Origin: Streptomyces luteolifulvus
Lineage (GTDB): Bacteria > Actinomycetota > Actinomycetes > Streptomycetales > Streptomycetaceae
Length of the DNA: 64,000 bases
Assembly (NCBI RefSeq): GCF_008806595.1
Contig: NZ_VZRB01000009.1
Span: forward strand, 124,001-188,000
Reading direction: 5' to 3'
The position numbers and the translations under genes were made by a program. Each line of letters opens with the position of its first letter. Position 1 is the first letter of the stretch. Positions 35,272 through 44,088 of this stretch are shown one piece after another. The notes beneath the pieces were generated by a model. It was given only the letters and a program-made list of their open reading frames with translations, had not been told where the DNA came from and made no database searches.

Positions 35272-38200
35272 TCAGTCCTCCGTCGAGGCCGACACCGACG
35301 GCGTCGCCTGCTGGGCCGCCGCGGTCTTCTTCGCGGTGGTCTTCGCAGCCTTCTTGGCCGTGGCCTTCTTCGCGGCCGTCTTCTTCGCGGCGGTCTTCTT
35401 GGCCGCCGTCTTCTTGGTGGCGGCCTTCTTCGCCGTGGCCTTCTTGGCCGTCTTGCGCGCGGCCGTCTTCTTGGCCGGAGCCGCGTCCTCGGCGGACTCC
35501 TCCGCGGGTGCCTCCGTGGCCGACGGGACGACCACGACGGCCGGCTCTTCGGACGCGGTGGGCGCGGCGGTCTGGCGGACGGCACGGCGGCGCGGACGGG
35601 CCGGGGCCGCGCTCTCGGCGGGCGCCTCGGCAGCCGGCTCGGCCGGAGCCTCTTCGAGCACCTGCGGCGCGGGCTCGGCGACCGTTACCACGGCCGCCTC
35701 CGCCCCGGCCGGCGAACCGGCGGGCGCGGACACCTTGCGGGTGACACGACGGCGCGTACGTCCCTTGGGCGCGGCCTCCTCGGCAACCGGCGCCTCGACC
35801 ACCGGGTCCTCGACGGCGACCGGCTCGGCGTACGCCTCGGCGGCCGGCTCCGGCGTCACCGGACGCGCGGCTTCCTGCTCGGCCGTGACGTCCTGAGCGG
35901 TCGGCGCCTCCTCGCGCTTCGGCGCGCCGGCCGGAGCCGACACCCGCCGGCTCGCCCGGCGGCGCGAACGGCCACGGCCGACCGCGGCCTCCGCCTCGGC
36001 GACGCTGCTGTACAGCTCCTCGTCCGGCGCGAACTCGGGCGCGGGCAGCGCCACGGGCTCGGCGGCCTCGGCGACGACCTCGGCCTCGGTCTCCTCGGGG
36101 AGCTCCGGGGTCTCGACGGCCACCGCGGCCTCGTGCTCGTGCACCTGACCGTCGCCGCGCCCGCGCTTCTTGCGCTTGCCGCCGCCCCCGGCGGAGGCCG
36201 GCTGCTCCATGTGCACGATGACACCGCGCCCGTTGCAGTGGACGCAGGTCTCGGAGAAGGACTCCAGCAGCCCCTGTCCGACGCGCTTGCGGGTCATCTG
36301 CACGAGCCCCAGCGAGGTCACCTCGGCCACCTGGTGCTTCGTACGGTCGCGGCCCAGGCACTCCAGCAGGCGCCGCAGCACCAGGTCCCGGTTGGACTCC
36401 AGCACCATGTCGATGAAGTCGATCACGATGATGCCGCCCAGGTCGCGCAGCCGCAGCTGGCGCACGATCTCCTCGGCCGCCTCCAGGTTGTTCCTGGTGA
36501 CCGTCTCCTCCAGGTTGCCGCCCTGACCGGTGAACTTGCCGGTGTTGACGTCGACGACGACCATCGCCTCGGTCCGGTCGATCACCAGCGAACCGCCGCT
36601 GGGCAGCCAGACCTTGCGGTCCAGTGCCTTCGCGAGCTGCTCGTCGATCCGGTAGGTGGCGAAGACGTCGACCTCGGAGGTCCACTTCGACAGCCGCTCG
36701 GCCAGGTCCGGCGCGACGTGCGAGACATAGCCGTGGATGGTTCCCCACGCCTCGTCGCCGCTGACGACGACCTGGGAGAAGTCCTCGTTGAAGATGTCGC
36801 GCACGACCCGGACGGTCATGTCCGGCTCGCCGTACAGCAGGGTCGGCGCGTTGCCGCTGCGGGCCTTCTTCCGGATGTCCTCCCACTGCGCCTGGAGCCG
36901 CTCGACGTCGCGGCGCAGCTCGTCCTCGCTCGCGCCCTCGGCGGCGGTGCGCACGATGACGCCCGCGTCCTCGGGGACGATCTTCTTGAGGATGGTCTTC
37001 AGCCGCGCCCGCTCGGTGTCGGGCAGCTTGCGGCTGATGCCGGTCATCGAGCCCTCGGGGACGTACACGAGGTAGCGGCCCGGGAGGGAGACCTGGCTGG
37101 TGAGGCGGGCGCCCTTGTGCCCGATCGGGTCCTTGGTGACCTGGACGAGGACCGACTGGCCCGACTTCAGGGCGGACTCGATCCGGCGCGGGCCGTTGGC
37201 CATGCCCAGCGCCTCGAAGTTGACCTCACCGGCGTACAGGACGGCGTTGCGCCCCTTGCCGATGTCGATGAACGCGGCCTCCATCGACGGCAGCACGTTC
37301 TGGACCTTGCCCAGGTACACGTTGCCGACGTACGAGGTCGACTGCTCCTTGTTGACGTAGTGCTCCACGAGGACGTTGTCCTCCAGCACACCGATCTGCG
37401 TGCGGTCACCGTGCTGACGCACCACCATCACACGCTCGACGGCCTCGCGCCGGGCCAGGAACTCGGCCTCGGTGATGATCGGAACCCGGCGGCGCCCCTG
37501 CTCACGGCCCTCGCGGCGGCGCTGCTTCTTGGCCTCCAGACGCGTCGAGCCCTTGATGGACTGCACCTCGTCGGACGGCTCGGCGGGCTTGCGGGGCTCA
37601 CGCACCTTGACGACGGTGCGCTCGGGGTCGTCGGACGACGGCTCGGCGTCGGCGGCGGTGTCACCGGTACGACGGCGACGGCGACGGCGGCGACGGCTGC
37701 TGCTGGAGCCGGAGCCGGCCTGCTCCTCGCGGCCCTCGTCCTCCGCGGCCTCTTCGTCGTCCGCCTCGATCTGCTCGGCGGTGTCCTCCGCGTCCTGTTC
37801 CGCCTGCTCGGCGGCGAGCTCCTCGGACTCCTCCGACTCCTCGTCACCGGCGGCCTCGGCGGCCTCGCCCCGGCGACGGCGACGGCCACCGCGGCGACGA
37901 CGGCGGCGCGAGCCGGTCTCCTCGGCCTCGTCGGCCTCGGTGGAGTCCTCGTACTGCTCCTCGGACTCGGTCTGCTCCTCGTCGGCGGCGGTCTCTGCGG
38001 CCGGGACCTCGTCGCCGGCGCCACCCCGGCGGCGACGACGGCGACGCGAGCCGGTCTCCTCCTCGACGGCCGGGGCCTCGGGAACCTCGGTGGTCTCCTC
38101 CGCCTCGGCCGCCTCGGCGGCAGCGGCAGCGGCGGCGCGCTCCGGCGTCTGGAACATCGGCTCGGTGAAGACGGGCGCCTGGAAGACGGCGACCGCGGGC

Positions 38201-39036
38201 GGCGCCGACCGGCGCGGGGCCTCGGCCGACTCCTCGGCGGCGGCCTGAGCGGGCGCCGCGAAACCGCCGGCGGCCTGCCGGACGGCCCGGCGCCGGGTAC
38301 GCCGCGGGGCGGCCTCCTCGGCCACCGCTTCTTCCTCGGCGGCCTTCGGCTCTACGGCGACCTCGGCGGCCTCGGGCTCCACGGCGACCTCAGCGGGAGC
38401 GGGCTGCTCGGCGGTCTCGATGCTCTCGGCGGCCTCGGGCGCACCGGCGGGCGCGGTCGCGCGCCGGGTGGCACGCCGACGCGTACGACCGGCGGGCGCG
38501 GGCTCCTCAGCAGGGGCGGCGGGCGCCTCGGCAACGGCCTCGGCGGGCGCGACCTCGGTCTCGGCCTGGGTCACGACGGCCTCCGTCGCCTCGGCGTCGG
38601 CGGGCGCCGACACACGACGCGTCGCTCGCCGACGCGTACGAGCCGGAGGCGCGACCTCCTCAACAGCAGCAGGCACCTCGGCAGCAACAGCCTCAGCAGA
38701 CGCCTCGGCATCGGCCTCGACCGTCTCGGCGGCAACCGGCACCACGGCCTCGACCGGCTCCGCACCGGTCGGCGCCGACACACGACGCGTCGCACGCCGA
38801 CGCGTACGAGCCGGAGGCGCGACCTCCGCAGGGGCAGCAGCCTCCGCAGCGGCTTCGGCCGCCGCCGTCACATCCGCAGCCGGTATGGCCGGAGCGGTGG
38901 TCTCCGCGGGGGTCTCGGACGCCGCGGCGGGCGGGCCCGCCGGGCGGGAAGCGGCACGGCGCCGACGACGCGGCGGCAGGGTGTCGCTGGGAGTGTTCAG
39001 TTCGGAACCCTCGGTGGGTTCGATCGGCTCGAGCAT
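35272..39036 (-). CDS. rns: Ribonuclease E/G (RNase ES type) with long disordered N- and C-terminal regions
   Basis: Endoribonuclease for mRNA decay and rRNA processing. ATG 39036 (MLEPIEPTEG) has GGAG upstream, giving 1254 residues. The catalytic core (about 530-960) shows an S1 domain (VGNVYLGKVQNVLPSMEAAF), VDVNTGKFTGQ, DLGGIIVIDFIDM (metal site) and a zinc-link CVHCNGRG. Around it, the first 500 residues and last 280 are acidic/Ala/Arg low complexity with repeated units like ARTRRRATRRVSAPAG and blocks of RRRRRGG, ending in AAKKTAAKKTA. Arg-rich blocks can bind RNA; the flanks probably scaffold partners, as in the S. coelicolor enzyme that interacts with PNPase. Frames upstream of 39036 lack a ribosome site. 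Confidence 0.95.
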   Translation of the reverse strand: MLEPIEPTEGSELNTPSDTLPPRRRRRAASRPAGPPAAASETPAETTAPAIPAADVTAAAEAAAEAAAPAEVAPPARTRRRATRRVSAPTGAEPVEAVVPVAAETVEADAEASAEAVAAEVPAAVEEVAPPARTRRRATRRVSAPADAEATEAVVTQAETEVAPAEAVAEAPAAPAEEPAPAGRTRRRATRRATAPAGAPEAAESIETAEQPAPAEVAVEPEAAEVAVEPKAAEEEAVAEEAAPRRTRRRAVRQAAGGFAAPAQAAAEESAEAPRRSAPPAVAVFQAPVFTEPMFQTPERAAAAAAAEAAEAEETTEVPEAPAVEEETGSRRRRRRRGGAGDEVPAAETAADEEQTESEEQYEDSTEADEAEETGSRRRRRRGGRRRRRGEAAEAAGDEESEESEELAAEQAEQDAEDTAEQIEADDEEAAEDEGREEQAGSGSSSSRRRRRRRRRTGDTAADAEPSSDDPERTVVKVREPRKPAEPSDEVQSIKGSTRLEAKKQRRREGREQGRRRVPIITEAEFLARREAVERVMVVRQHGDRTQIGVLEDNVLVEHYVNKEQSTSYVGNVYLGKVQNVLPSMEAAFIDIGKGRNAVLYAGEVNFEALGMANGPRRIESALKSGQSVLVQVTKDPIGHKGARLTSQVSLPGRYLVYVPEGSMTGISRKLPDTERARLKTILKKIVPEDAGVIVRTAAEGASEDELRRDVERLQAQWEDIRKKARSGNAPTLLYGEPDMTVRVVRDIFNEDFSQVVVSGDEAWGTIHGYVSHVAPDLAERLSKWTSEVDVFATYRIDEQLAKALDRKVWLPSGGSLVIDRTEAMVVVDVNTGKFTGQGGNLEETVTRNNLEAAEEIVRQLRLRDLGGIIVIDFIDMVLESNRDLVLRRLLECLGRDRTKHQVAEVTSLGLVQMTRKRVGQGLLESFSETCVHCNGRGVIVHMEQPASAGGGGKRKKRGRGDGQVHEHEAAVAVETPELPEETEAEVVAEAAEPVALPAPEFAPDEELYSSVAEAEAAVGRGRSRRRASRRVSAPAGAPKREEAPTAQDVTAEQEAARPVTPEPAAEAYAEPVAVEDPVVEAPVAEEAAPKGRTRRRVTRKVSAPAGSPAGAEAAVVTVAEPAPQVLEEAPAEPAAEAPAESAAPARPRRRAVRQTAAPTASEEPAVVVVPSATEAPAEESAEDAAPAKKTAARKTAKKATAKKAATKKTAAKKTAAKKTAAKKATAKKAAKTTAKKTAAAQQATPSVSASTED

Positions 39037-39181
39037 GCGGGCGTTTCTCCCGTCGGGCTCCCGGGCGCCGCACCTGGTCCGGCGGTGGTGCCGGTGACGT
39101 CCGCGGCTCGCGCGATGCGCGGTGCCGCCGTCCGGGGCGCGGGCGCCGCACGGGAGCTTTCTGTGTCCTGTCTCGCCGGTT

Positions 39182-39203
39182 CCGTACGCCATGTTGCGTA
39201 CGG
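39182..39203. repeat. Inverted repeat in the RNase upstream region
   Basis: CCGTACGC and GCGTACGG are separated by 6 nt. It lies in the 263-bp gap between the radical-SAM-linked gene and the RNase gene. It could be an operator or a weak terminator; nothing else is seen in this gap. Confidence 0.3.
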
Positions 39204-39299
39204 CCTGGCGAAAGTCTTGTGGTGGGTGCGCTGCCCGACCCAGGTGGCTCCCGAGTACGAGGGCGGCGCTACGACGTCCGTCCCTTTGCGGAACCTTCC

Positions 39300-40067
39300 T
39301 TACGCCGACGCCGTCGCGGCGGCAGTCACGGCGGCCGGGGCTTTCTCGGTCGCCGCTGCCTCGCGGTCGGGCGCGAGCGGGTCGGTCACCGCACCGGTCT
39401 CTTCATCGAACAGCCCCTGCGCCAGCCTGGTCACCGCTGCGGGGACCGGCGGCGCCAAGTCGGCCACGGCGCGGAGACCGGACAGGACGTCGTCGGGTCG
39501 TACGGCAGGCGTCACGTGCCGAACAACCAGCCGCAGTATCGCACAGGGCCGGTCGGTCGGCCTATCGGCCCACTCGTCCTGCGTTTCAAGGTGCGCGACC
39601 GCCGGGCGGGCGTCGAAGGTGCGCAGGCCGTTCTTGGTCATGCGCTGGACCTCGACGGCCCCGGCGGAGTTGAAGGCCTCGGCCGCACGCTCGGCGTCGG
39701 CCGGGTCCACGCCGGCCAGCCGCAGCTCCCAGACGGAAGCCGTGAGCCGTTCGGCGAGCCCGGAGGTCCGGGCCTCGACCGCCTCGACGACATCGAGCCC
39801 GGGGGGCAGCGACTCGTCGAGGAGGATCCTGAGCCGCTCGGGATCGCGCGCCTCGGTGAGCGCGATCTCCAGATACTCGGCCTCACTGCCCGTGCCGGTG
39901 GGTGCGGCATTGGCGTACGACACCTTCGGATGCGGCGTGAACCCCGCCGAGTACGCCATCGGCACCTCGGCACGGCGCAGCGCACGCTCGAAGGCGCGCT
40001 GGAAGTCACGGTGGCTGGTGAACCGGAGGCGGCCGCGCTTGGTGTAGCGCAGTCGGATGCGCTGCAC
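39300..40067 (-). CDS. Radical-SAM-linked protein (TIGR03936/DUF2344 family)
   Basis: The conserved opening IRLRYTKRGRLRFTSHRDFQ and AGFTPHPKVSYANAAPTGTG are characteristic. The rest is an alpha/beta region with a Pro/Ala-rich C-terminal tail. In many bacteria this protein is encoded beside, or fused to, a B12-lacking radical SAM protein (TIGR03960), which here is at 44664-46622. One membrane protein and the islet lie between them. GTG 40067 is used; an in-frame extension upstream (VGPPPAPAV) has no obvious start signal. The biochemical role is not established; the pair is suspected to act in RNA or tRNA modification. Confidence 0.85.
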   Translation of the reverse strand: MQRIRLRYTKRGRLRFTSHRDFQRAFERALRRAEVPMAYSAGFTPHPKVSYANAAPTGTGSEAEYLEIALTEARDPERLRILLDESLPPGLDVVEAVEARTSGLAERLTASVWELRLAGVDPADAERAAEAFNSAGAVEVQRMTKNGLRTFDARPAVAHLETQDEWADRPTDRPCAILRLVVRHVTPAVRPDDVLSGLRAVADLAPPVPAAVTRLAQGLFDEETGAVTDPLAPDREAAATEKAPAAVTAAATASA

Positions 40068-40115
40068 CGCGGGTGCGGGCGGCGGGCCTACGGGCTGTCG
40101 CTTGCCCAGTGTCGT

Positions 40116-41072
40116 TCAGTCCTTCGTGAGTGCCGTCGTACTGCTACCAAGAGTACGTGTCTCGCGGGCCGCCGGTTCCCGCCCGTCCACCGCCTTCCGC
40201 CGCCGGGGCTCGCCGAAGAGCATCCGCCGGACGTCGGCGCGGGCCTGCCGGACGGACTCGCGGGCGGTGGCGAGGGCCTGCCGGGTGGCCCGGCCGACAG
40301 CCCGCGCGGCCTCGGCGGCCGGACGCAGGACCGCGTCCCTGACGACATGCCCCACCGGCGTCAGCACAGTGCGGTAGACCCAGCGCGCCGGCTCCACGAA
40401 GATCCACCGGAAGAGCGTCCCGAGGAACCGCCCGACGGCGAGCGAGATGTGCCCCGCGACGCGCCAGGCGTGCCCGAGGGCCTCGCCGATCTCCCGTCCG
40501 ACGACGAGCAGGACACGGCCGACGGGCGCGAGGACCCATCGCCACAGGGCGAGCGCGGGCAGCACGACCAGCAGACGGGCGGTCCAGTACAGGACCAGTC
40601 CGATCCCGGTGACGACCATGCGCACCGCCCACGCGAGGGCCCGCCCGACGGGCGCGAGGACCCATGTGTACAGCCACAGGGCGGGTACGACGACGAGATA
40701 CCGCACCAGCCGGGCGACGGCGTGCCCGACCGGGGTGAGCACGCGGGCGTACAGCCAGGCCAGCCCGGCACCGATCCCGCGTGCGACCCAGGCGAGGGCG
40801 TGTCCGACCGGGGTCAGGACGTACTGGTGGAGCCAGAGCGCGGGCACGACGAGGAGCACATGTCCGGCCCAGGCCAGCGCCCGCCCCAGCGGCCGCAGCA
40901 CCGCGTCGTTCAGGAACCGCCCCGTGACGACGAGGGCGTCCCACGCCATCCGCACCGGCACGACCAGCACGATCACCACGATCCGCACGGGTATGCGGAT
41001 CGCGACGACGAGGCACCCCTCGGGCTCCTCGGGCTCCTCGCGCTGCTGCGGCGGCGGCTTTTCGAGATCCAT
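40116..41072 (-). CDS. Membrane protein built from LxPVGxALAW repeats
   Basis: After a Pro/Glu-rich start (MDLEKPPPQQREEPEEPEG) come repeated hydrophobic units of about 25-45 residues, each beginning with a version of VLTPVGHALAW: YVLTPVGHALAWV, RVLTPVGHAVARLV, WVLAPVGRALAWAV, WVLAPVGRVLLVVG and TVLTPVGHVVRDAV. A basic helical C-terminus ends in TALTKD. The repeats look like amphipathic or membrane-spanning helices joined by Pro-Val-Gly turns. ATG 41072 is preferred over the longer frame, whose beginning overlaps the decayed radical-SAM end (41125-41214). No enzyme motif; function unknown. Confidence 0.78.
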   Translation of the reverse strand: MDLEKPPPQQREEPEEPEGCLVVAIRIPVRIVVIVLVVPVRMAWDALVVTGRFLNDAVLRPLGRALAWAGHVLLVVPALWLHQYVLTPVGHALAWVARGIGAGLAWLYARVLTPVGHAVARLVRYLVVVPALWLYTWVLAPVGRALAWAVRMVVTGIGLVLYWTARLLVVLPALALWRWVLAPVGRVLLVVGREIGEALGHAWRVAGHISLAVGRFLGTLFRWIFVEPARWVYRTVLTPVGHVVRDAVLRPAAEAARAVGRATRQALATARESVRQARADVRRMLFGEPRRRKAVDGREPAARETRTLGSSTTALTKD

Positions 41073-41124
41073 ACCGGAGAGGACGCCTCGGCGCCCCGTC
41101 CGGATGCAGTGCCGCCGCCTCTTC

Positions 41125-41214
41125 TCAGTGGCTGTGGCCACTGCCCGCCGGCTGCTTCACCGTCAGCGGCAGCAGCTTCTTGCCCGTCGGCCCGAGCTGG
41201 ATGCTGGTGTCCAT
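41125..41214 (-). pseudogene. Orphan 3' end of a radical-SAM gene (copy A, attL-like scar)
   Basis: A 29-codon stretch ending at TGA 41127-41125 reads MDTSIQLGPTGKKLLPLTVK then QPAGSGHSH. The intact radical-SAM gene ends MDTSIQIGPTGKKLLPLTVK then KPATSEHAH, 24 of 29 residues identical and the same length. Upstream of it the similarity stops within about 10 nt. It lies directly before the membrane-protein gene that would follow the radical-SAM gene if the islet were absent. This suggests it is the original gene end, displaced by the islet. Confidence 0.7.
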
Positions 41215-41217
41215 CGC

Positions 41218-41375
41218 GGCGCCGACTGCAAGACGAACCTGACCGTACAGATCACGAACAACAAGTTCGGGACCTACCACTACCTACGGTGCCGCAACTG
41301 TAAGAGCGGCGGACTCGGCGCACCCAACCCCCAGCGGGTCTACGAACGCCTGGTGGATTTGAACGCCCTGAGCAG
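41218..41375 (+). pseudogene. Probable serine-recombinase zinc-ribbon remnant
   Basis: The plus strand encodes GADCKTNLTVQITNNKFGTY, HYLRCRNCKSGGLGAPNPQR and VYERLVDLNALSSL. The Cys spacing, the tyrosine-rich YHYLRC and the RCRNC pair resemble the zinc-ribbon domain of large serine recombinases/integrases. No resolvase catalytic domain is nearby. Its position immediately inside copy A of the radical-SAM 3' end is where an integrase gene of a site-specific element would lie. The call rests on a short motif. Confidence 0.45.
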
Positions 41376-41399
41376 CCTCGGGAGTGGGCGCGGGACCGG

Positions 41400-42464
41400 T
41401 CAGCACATTCCGGCGGGTTCGGAGACCGCACACGTGTTGCGCTGGAAGGTGTTGTCCTTGGCAGCGTCGTCCCGGTTGGCCAGATCGGCTGGGCCGTTGC
41501 GCAGCAGGACGTTGTCGCGGATGTCGTTGCTCTCGTTGAAGGCAGCCACGAAGCTCTTGAACAGCACGATGCCGCCCGACAGCGGAGACGCGCCCACGTT
41601 GTCCTGAACCAGGTTCTTGGTCACCAGGCTCTTCTCCACGCCGGTCAGGACAATTCCGGAGCCTTGCAGGAAGGGCAGCCGGGGGTTCTTGGGACAGTAC
41701 TTGTTGTTGGCGTGGATGTAGTTGTGGTGCACGCTCAGCGCCCCGGCGCGTGGCGGGGTCTCGTCGCCCACCAGGAATACCGCGGCGCAGTTGCCGGTCG
41801 CCTCGTTGTGGCCGACGAACACGTTCCGCAAGCGCCTGACCGTGATGCCGATCCGGTTGCCGACGAGAAGGTTGTGGTGGACCGCTGTGCCGTTGGTGTC
41901 CAGGGCCCCCTCCTCCCCGTGGTCGTTGGTGTTGGCGACGAACAGCCCGGCGTCGCCGTTGTTCCGGGCGATGTTGTGGCTCAATGCGCTGCGCACGGAC
42001 CGCTCCAGGGCGACGCCCCACTGGCCGTTGTTCTCAGCAGTCACGTTGCGGACCGTCAGCCGGTCGGTCCGCGACGCCCACAGTCCGTTTTTCGCGAAGC
42101 CCTTCAGGGTCAGTGAGCGGACGGTGGCGCCGGCAACGGGACTGCCGGCGGCCCCGGTCACACAGACGCCGTGGCCGGACGTGGCGCACGTGCCGGCGGA
42201 AGCGGCGCCGGGCACAAGGACACTGGCAGCGGCGCCGGATCCCCGCAGGGTCAGGTCCGACTTGGTGATGCGGACGCTTTCACGGTAAGTGCCCGGGGAG
42301 AGGACAATGGTGTCCCCCGGCATCGCGGCGTCGACGGCCGCCTGGATCGATTCGCCTGGCTCCACCCGGTGCACCGTCGGCAGGCCCGCCGACGGGGCGG
42401 CACCCAGCCCCGTCGCCAGGACCGCCCCGGTGCATGCGAGGTAGATCATCTGTCGTTTCGTCAT
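41400..42464 (-). CDS. Secreted right-handed parallel beta-helix protein
   Basis: Signal peptide (MIYLACTGAVLATGLGAAPSA), then VEPGESIQAAVDAAMPGDTI and VLSPGTYRESVRITKSDLTL, the usual opening of pectate-lyase-like or NosD/CASH beta-helix proteins. Coils follow with repeated N/V/G patterns (VRNVTAENNGQWGVALERSV, ALSHNIARNNGDAGLFVANT, LVTKNLVQDNVGASPLSGGI). Four or more Cys could cross-link. No clear catalytic Asp cluster, so carbohydrate binding or lysis is only possible. ATG 42464 has no Shine-Dalgarno, but TAGCTT ends 6 nt upstream. It is in the islet and not part of the usual gene order. Confidence 0.85.
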   Translation of the reverse strand: MTKRQMIYLACTGAVLATGLGAAPSAGLPTVHRVEPGESIQAAVDAAMPGDTIVLSPGTYRESVRITKSDLTLRGSGAAASVLVPGAASAGTCATSGHGVCVTGAAGSPVAGATVRSLTLKGFAKNGLWASRTDRLTVRNVTAENNGQWGVALERSVRSALSHNIARNNGDAGLFVANTNDHGEEGALDTNGTAVHHNLLVGNRIGITVRRLRNVFVGHNEATGNCAAVFLVGDETPPRAGALSVHHNYIHANNKYCPKNPRLPFLQGSGIVLTGVEKSLVTKNLVQDNVGASPLSGGIVLFKSFVAAFNESNDIRDNVLLRNGPADLANRDDAAKDNTFQRNTCAVSEPAGMC

Positions 42465-42589
42465 ATGGCGAAGCTATGAGCGGGTGTTCCGGCTCGCCAC
42501 CGCTGATCACCCAGGCGGGCAGACCCCCCGTGGATCAGGCTCGGGGGACGGGCAAGGCGCGCCGGACACCTTGCCCGCCCAGGAGCTGG

Positions 42590-43654
42590 TCAGGCGCGGG
42601 CGACCAGCAGTCCCGTCGAGGAGGCCAGCGCCGTCGTTGCGACGTGCCGCAGGCCTGCGGCGGCGAACAGCGCGGCGTACTCCGCCTCGGTGCGCTCCCG
42701 GCCGGGGTGCAGCGCCATCATGATGACGTCCCGCAGCTTCCCGTCGTGCGGTGCGTTGCTCTCCGGCATGAGGGACTCGACCACCATGATTCGGGCGCTG
42801 GGCGCCATCGCCCGCCGGATCATGTCGAGTACCGCTACGCACTGCTCGTCGTCCCAGTCGTGCAGGATCATCGACAGCAGGTAGGCGTCCGCGCCGGACG
42901 GCACACTGTCGAAGAAGTCCCCGCCCACCAGGTCAACCCGGTCGGCGACGCCGGCCGCCTCCAGCACCGCTTTTGCTCCCACCACCACCGACGGCTGGTC
43001 CAGCAGGATGGCGCGCAGTTCTGGGTAGCGCGGCAGGATCGTGGCGAGCAGATGCCCCTGCCCGCCACCGACATCGACCACCAGTGCCACGTCGGTCAGA
43101 TCGCAGCTCTCCAGAGCCGCGGCGTGGATTCGGCGGGCCAGGCCGCCCATCGCGTCATTGAAGAGTTGGGCCTGATCGGGGTGGGCAGCCAGGTGTGACC
43201 ACCAGTCAGTGCCGTGCAGGTGCGGGAACGCCGGGCGACCGGTGCGAACCGAGTACGACAGCGTGCTGATCGCCTGGAGCTTCTCGGGCAGTCCCCAGAC
43301 CCTGGTCCAGGCCCGCACCGCCCCAGGTGCGTCGGCGCGTAGTGTCTCGGCCAGTGGGGTCAGGGCGAACACCCCGGGTTCTACCTCCCGAAAGACCTCG
43401 TGACCGGCCAGCGCCCGCAGCACCCGGTTCAGCGCCTGGGGGTTCGCTCCGCTCCGGCGGGCGAGCTCCGGCACCGGCAGCGGCCCGTCGGCCAGCAACT
43501 CCGCGATGTCGAACTCGGCTGCCACAACGAGAAGTTGAGGGATGATCGCGGCGTGCAGGAGGTCCATCATCCGCTGCACGCAGTCGTCCGCCGACTCGGG
43601 AGTTGCGCCTGGTGAGGTCGAGAGATGCTCATCCTGGGCCTCGTAGTGCTGCAC
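42590..43654 (-). CDS. SAM-dependent O-methyltransferase (acetylserotonin-OMT type)
   Basis: An N-terminal winged-helix dimerisation domain (LLHAAIIPQLLVVAAEFDIAEL, LARRSGANPQALNRVLRALA) is followed by the methyltransferase domain: VVDVGGGQGHLLATILPRYPEL (SAM-binding motif I), VGGDFFDSVPSGADAYLL and LSMILHDWDDEQCVAVLD with the catalytic-type HDWDD. GTG 43654 with AAGGAGG 7 nt upstream, 354 residues. Such enzymes typically methylate phenolic hydroxyls in secondary metabolites. No biosynthetic gene cluster surrounds it, so the substrate is unknown. It lies in the islet. Confidence 0.93.
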   Translation of the reverse strand: MQHYEAQDEHLSTSPGATPESADDCVQRMMDLLHAAIIPQLLVVAAEFDIAELLADGPLPVPELARRSGANPQALNRVLRALAGHEVFREVEPGVFALTPLAETLRADAPGAVRAWTRVWGLPEKLQAISTLSYSVRTGRPAFPHLHGTDWWSHLAAHPDQAQLFNDAMGGLARRIHAAALESCDLTDVALVVDVGGGQGHLLATILPRYPELRAILLDQPSVVVGAKAVLEAAGVADRVDLVGGDFFDSVPSGADAYLLSMILHDWDDEQCVAVLDMIRRAMAPSARIMVVESLMPESNAPHDGKLRDVIMMALHPGRERTEAEYAALFAAAGLRHVATTALASSTGLLVARA

Positions 43655-43888
43655 GTGGCGCCTCCTTTTCTGTGAGAGTCAGCTGCTCCCTCAGGCGGGA
43701 TGCCATATAGCGCTCGATCGAGGGGGCAGACAGCTGAAGGTGGTGCAGGGCCGAGGGCTCGTGGGGCATGCCGCTGGTAACGCCAGCCCGCGCCAGGAGG
43801 GCGGGACGCTCGACAGAGCTCCAGAATGCGTGCAACCCACCTCTCCTCTGTGATCCAGGTCATAGTCTCAGAGATGCGCCGCAGCGGC

Positions 43889-43981
43889 TCATTCACCTCG
43901 ATGCCCCGCTTCAGCCGGCGGAGTGGATTCCTCGACCGCCAGCGGCAGCAGCTTCTGCCGGTGTTGCTCAGTTGTGGCCAT
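43889..43981 (-). pseudogene. Diverged radical-SAM 3' end fragment (copy C)
   Basis: A 30-codon fragment ending at TGA 43891-43889 reads ATTEQHRQKLLPLAVEESTP and then PAEAGHRGE. QKLLPLAV aligns with KKLLPLTV of copies A and B, and the DNA AGCGGCAGCAGCTTCT is shared. The sequence beyond the stop resembles that beyond copy B: each continues on the minus strand with a small frame of the type V(N/S)E(P/A)LRRI(S/V)E. It looks like an internal junction from an earlier or tandem insertion. Confidence 0.5.
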
Positions 43982-44088
43982 GTGTCGTACCGGGGGCAGA
44001 CTCCACGATCGGCCTACAGCGAAAGGCGATCGACTGCACGTACCGATCTACTGGGCGGAGGGAACCGAACGACAAAGGTGGGATACCC

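Noticed and set aside
36133..40047. A 1304-residue plus-strand frame opposite the RNase and DUF2344 genes
   Set aside because: A composition artefact of the Ala/Glu/Arg repeats on the other strand; the minus strand has catalytic RNase E/G motifs.
43629..43835. A small minus-strand frame overlapping the O-methyltransferase start
   Set aside because: It shares DNA with the methyltransferase Shine-Dalgarno and first codons, has no ribosome site of its own and changes frame relative to the fragment after copy C. More likely decayed islet DNA.
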